64,000 nt of DNA from Microvelia longipes (Eukaryota > Arthropoda > Insecta > Hemiptera > Veliidae). This document shows positions 60,806 to 64,000 of the stretch, piece by piece. The stretch lies in the NCBI GenBank assembly GCA_018340805.1, contig JACMZG010001914.1, forward strand, positions 25,560,569-25,624,568, written 5' to 3'. Position numbers and translations under genes: made by a program. Under the pieces are notes generated by a model. The model made no database searches and was not told the origin of the DNA. It saw only the letters and a program-made list of their open reading frames with translations. The first letter of the stretch is position 1. The number at the start of each line of letters is the position of its first letter.

Positions 60806-61572
60806 TCATATTGCATTGACTTTACAAATGTTTCATTAATTTTTAAAGTTATTACTAAAACAATTCTAAACCTTAAATTCCATATCATGGTTATTATAAA
60901 TCATAACTTGATATAATGACACTAATAACAGCTTTTAGATACCGACTGAAAGCTTTAAAAGCCTTTATCCTGTCATAAAATAATTTTCAGCCTAAGATAA
61001 AACATGAAATACTTTTAAAGAAATTAGTTAGCAGAAATAAAATTAGTTGAAAAGAGTAAAATATGGGTGGAAATTTGAACAATAAACAGGTTTATCCCTT
61101 TGCAAAAAGTAAAATAAAATTTAAAGTTAAAATATATATGTTATTATTTATTTGTGTATTTACCTGATAAATAATTTTTAATTTTGCTTCTTAAAGTCGG
61201 ACTAATAGGAGAATAATACTTCGTTAAAAATATTATTCAATATATTTGGGATCAAATGGTCAAACATTGCTCGTTCTTTTCCAACGTATGCAATTTTTAC
61301 CACATCTAATCTTTTTTTTTCATCCTCTATTGTTACTTTTTTTTACAGCAAATTATCTTAATCCCAAAATCTACACAATTCTTTTTTTATTGGCATTGTT
61401 CTAAATCATATTTAGGTTATGAGATGAGATTGCTAGTTTTATTTTAATTTGTTGTGAATTTTAAAAGAAAAATGAGCTTTTGAGTTTGGGATCATGATGG
61501 GGGGGGGGAGAGGTGATTTTTTAGTGGAAGGTAGGGGAGAACAAATTTTTAATTTGTAGTCTTTAAATTAAT

Positions 61573-61962
61573 GAAGACTTCAGTTCTTTTTATTAAAATT
61601 TATTAAAAATAAATTGACTAATATATTAGAACATATGACAAAACTTGACCACCTACCAGACAAAGAAACTGTTGTATACTTCATACAGAACCAACATACA
61701 GACAAAAGGAAATTTTTAGAAATGCTCTATATAAAACAAGACATTAACAATCTTAGCAGTATTTATTATATTATCTTAATTTTTCCCTTTTTTGTAATTT
61801 TATTTACTTAGTTAGACACGTGACATAAAAAAACATTCAAAATTTTTTAATTTTCAAACTTTATCATTTTTGTCATTTTTAAGAAGCTCAGGATCCCTAG
61901 GTGAAAGCTCTTCGTCAATTTATTTTCAATAAATTTTAATAAAAAGGACTGAAGTCTTCCAA
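61573..61962 (+). mobile_element. Foldback-bounded Penelope-like remnant
   Basis: GAAGACTTCAGTTCTTTTTA and ATTAAAATTTATT...AATAAATTGA on the left are inverted by TCAATTTATTTTCAATAAAT and TTTAATAAAAAGGACTGAAG, TCTTC on the right. Between them lie a GIY-YIG-like coding relic (61614-61811) and CTCAGGATCCCTAGGTGAAAGC at 61888-61909, which resembles the recurrent CTGAAGATG/CC...GG/TGAAA core. A (G)n run and GGGAGAGG precede it at 61500. Confidence 0.55.
61614..61811 (+). pseudogene. Penelope-like GIY-YIG endonuclease C-terminal relic
   Basis: The frame reads ...EHMTKLDHLPDKETVVYF, then HTDKRKFLEMLYIKQ and INNLSSIYYIIL. It resembles the tail of GIY-YIG domains fused to Penelope-like and related reverse transcriptases, where a His-x(n)-H segment is followed by K-R-x-FLE-x-x-x-I, an N-rich turn, then LS-x-IY-x-x-LL. 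The turn is shortened here. There is no reverse transcriptase and no N-terminal GIY motif upstream, so it is a fragment. The assignment is from memory of the motif and needs a profile search. Confidence 0.4.
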
Positions 61963-63267
61963 AATGCTCTAAAGTATGTATAAAGTATAAAGTATGTATA
62001 AGTTTCTCTTTTCTTTTTCCTAGGTTATAGTTTTATTAACATTTCAGTTTTATGAGTTATTTATATTTACAAAAAGCAGCATTTGGTAAATTGTACTTTT
62101 AAAGTTATACATTAATTTATTTAGCTTGGTTTGTAGGTTAACTCTTACTACGTTTTGCCGTCTGTAAAGTCATACCAAGTAGTATCTATGTTTGGTATAT
62201 ATACTCCTTAGTCCTATCATAGTTTTAATTTTGTATTTAAATTTAAATATTTAATTCCTAATAGGGAATAAAGTTTAAAATATGCCATAGATTTTATTTA
62301 TTTTACAAACTTTCTTCTAGAAAGATTTCAAAATATGAAAAGATTTTTTTAAGCTGTGTGTAAAATTGTTATTAATTTAATTTGATATTTATTTAGCAAT
62401 TGAAGCTAATATTTGAACTTAAAATCTGTTTAACTTTCTAATTTGGTCATTCGTTTTAATAGTAAATCCTAGCCTTCCTTTTTTTTATTAAATTATTATT
62501 GAAGTCTTAAATAAGTTTAATTAACATTTTGTACAAAGCAAGTTTAATAAAAGCTTTAAATTGAAGATTACTTTAAAATAAAAATACTTAATTGGCAGCA
62601 ATTGCAAAAATGGGACCATGCTAATATTTTTAAGTTTTAAATATCCAGGACTTGTTACTGGATGGAAGTGGGTAGTATTAAATACCTTGCGTATTTTTAA
62701 GAGCCTTAAAATTTTATGAGGAATTTCCTTCCTTAAGATTTAAGATTAAGTGATAAAATTTTGAACCAGATATAAAAATTACAATACATAAATTTTACAC
62801 CATTAAAGTCAAATTTGTCACTATTAATTCGCATTTTATTGTTTATTTTACTCTGGCAAAGCGCTCATTTTGTAATTGGTAGGCGAACCAGTTTTTTTTG
62901 CTCCTAATCGTGTTGTTAGTTCTCTGAGCAAGTTTAAATCGCTGAAACAAGGTCACATCAGGTAGGCAGGTACCGTTTTTCTACGGGTTATACTCGGAGT
63001 AGGTGTGTTAAAAATATTTTTTTTAAATTTATGGGTTAAATTAATATTGTATATTAACCATATTAATTTAATATGTAGGTCATTTTGTGTACATTTTCTT
63101 CTCAAGTTTTTTTTTTATATTGCTTTGGTTTTTGTTTATTGGCTTCCTATGGACAATGCTAAACAAAGTTTACAATTGTGTGTAGGAATGACTTTATAAA
63201 ATCGCTATTGACACATAACTAAGACTGATAATAAATAATACTAGCAAATAAACTAGTCTCAAATTTG

Positions 63268-63335
63268 CTCGATGATGGACTGTTAAGTCTGAAAGCTGGC
63301 TCTGTCATTATACTTTAACATCAGTGGAGAGACTT
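63268..63335 (+). repeat. CTGATGATG/GAAAG hairpin core, copy 3
   Basis: GCTCGATGATGG, stem GACT, loop GTTA, stem AGTC, TGAAAGCTGGC. A CAGTGGAGAGACTTTTTTC block follows about 45 bases on, as in the copies at 12433 and 57790. The first base of the core is changed (CGATGA for TGATGA). Confidence 0.55.
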
Positions 63336-63784
63336 TTTTCTTATTTTTCCTTATTTCATTAATTGTTTCTAATTTGTTATTACATCAATATGTTAGGCAG
63401 TATCAGATTTGGTCGTATTGGTTGATACATTTATTGTATTTGGCTGGTCATACCGTCAAGTTACTATAGGTAAATTTATACTACCTTTCTATGAACAGCT
63501 GTAGGCATAATTATTTCTTTCAATAAAAATTCTTTTGTAACAATTCTCTATGATTTTTTAATCTTTTTTACATTAACTAAAAAGCCATGTTAACTTTTGT
63601 TTGGTTGTAAAATGTATCATACAAATGGGAAAATAACGTTTATATCGTACTTAACAAGATAAGTTGTTTATTTTCTAATAAAATCTTATCTCATAGTTAG
63701 GTGTTAATCCAATTATCATTCTTTTTTGTAAAAGCAATTGTTAACAAAAATCTTCTTAAATAGGTTTTCTTAAAATATAGTTCA

Positions 63785-64000
63785 CGATTCTCCAGACGAA
63801 AGCATTTAGTAGTTGCCTTCAACTCCGTTATACTGTCAATGTCATGTCTTATTGCTACGTGCGCCTAAACAAGGGAATTCACACTTCGCAGTAGGTGATG
63901 AAGTCCGATTGTTCAATCATCCCTCGTGTTTTTCGGTCCTTAACGAATCGTTTCCTTCTTCCGACCCCGTTAGTACTTTGTTAACATCTTTCTTGTTTGC
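63785..64000. other. GC-richer sequence at the right edge, unexplained
   Basis: CTACGTGCGCCTAAAC, AAGTCCGATTG, CCCTCGTGTTTTTCGG and TTCCGACCCCGTTAG raise GC well above the neighbourhood. On the minus strand one frame stays open for 27 codons from the edge. It could be part of an upstream exon, a leader, or an unlisted repeat cut by the window. Confidence 0.25.

Larger units (their letters stand above)
57617..64000 (-). other. Upstream intron of the PAN/ZP gene, no further exon seen
   Basis: I looked on the minus strand for a signal-peptide exon ending in phase 1 and saw none. The stretch carries repeats listed separately. The plain parts (58560-59570, 59735-60110, 60810-61560, 61965-63780) are AT-rich without exon-like frames. 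Confidence 0.6.

Overview
The window is strongly AT-rich eukaryotic DNA. Long introns with consensus GT/AG borders, dense short transposons, (TA)n, (AC)n and (GT)n arrays, and an arthropod-type PAN/ZP protein together suggest an insect genome. I cannot name the order or species. I found no bacterial, viral or organellar genes and no rRNA, tRNA or CRISPR.

Only one protein-coding gene is well supported. It lies on the minus strand and enters and leaves the window incomplete. In transcription order its visible exons are 57616-57415 (first PAN/apple domain), 9219-8847 (end of that PAN domain, a Gly/Ser/Pro linker and a second PAN domain) and 8448-7783 (ZP-N and the start of ZP-C). Splice phases match exactly: phase 2 across the long intron and phase 0 across the short one. 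The joined product is a PAN-PAN-ZP apical extracellular matrix protein of the trynity/neyo/nyobe/morpheyus/nompA kind in insects. The first exons lie beyond 64000. The rest of ZP-C, any cleavage site and the membrane anchor lie to the left of position 1.

Almost everything else is intron of this gene. The intron 9220-57414 is 48.2 kb and interrupts a single PAN domain. It and its neighbours are packed with small mobile elements. Family A is a 0.6-0.9 kb repeat with a 3' hairpin, seen about a dozen times in both orientations. Families B, C and D are foldback elements. There are several single foldback elements, one with an almost perfect 286-bp hairpin and a TA target site, a decayed mariner-like transposase relic, and a short GIY-YIG-like relic of a Penelope-type element.

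The most interesting pattern is a small RNA-like core, CTGA(A/T)GATG followed by a hairpin and then GAAA(C/G). It recurs inside otherwise different elements at about ten places. In the best copy the flanks can also pair, giving a layout close to a hammerhead ribozyme but with one extra base. One related copy sits next to the Penelope-like relic, which fits the known link between Penelope elements and hammerheads. Three minisatellites, a large (AC)n(AT)n(GT)n palindrome, several perfect short palindromes and a few GC-rich islands complete the window.
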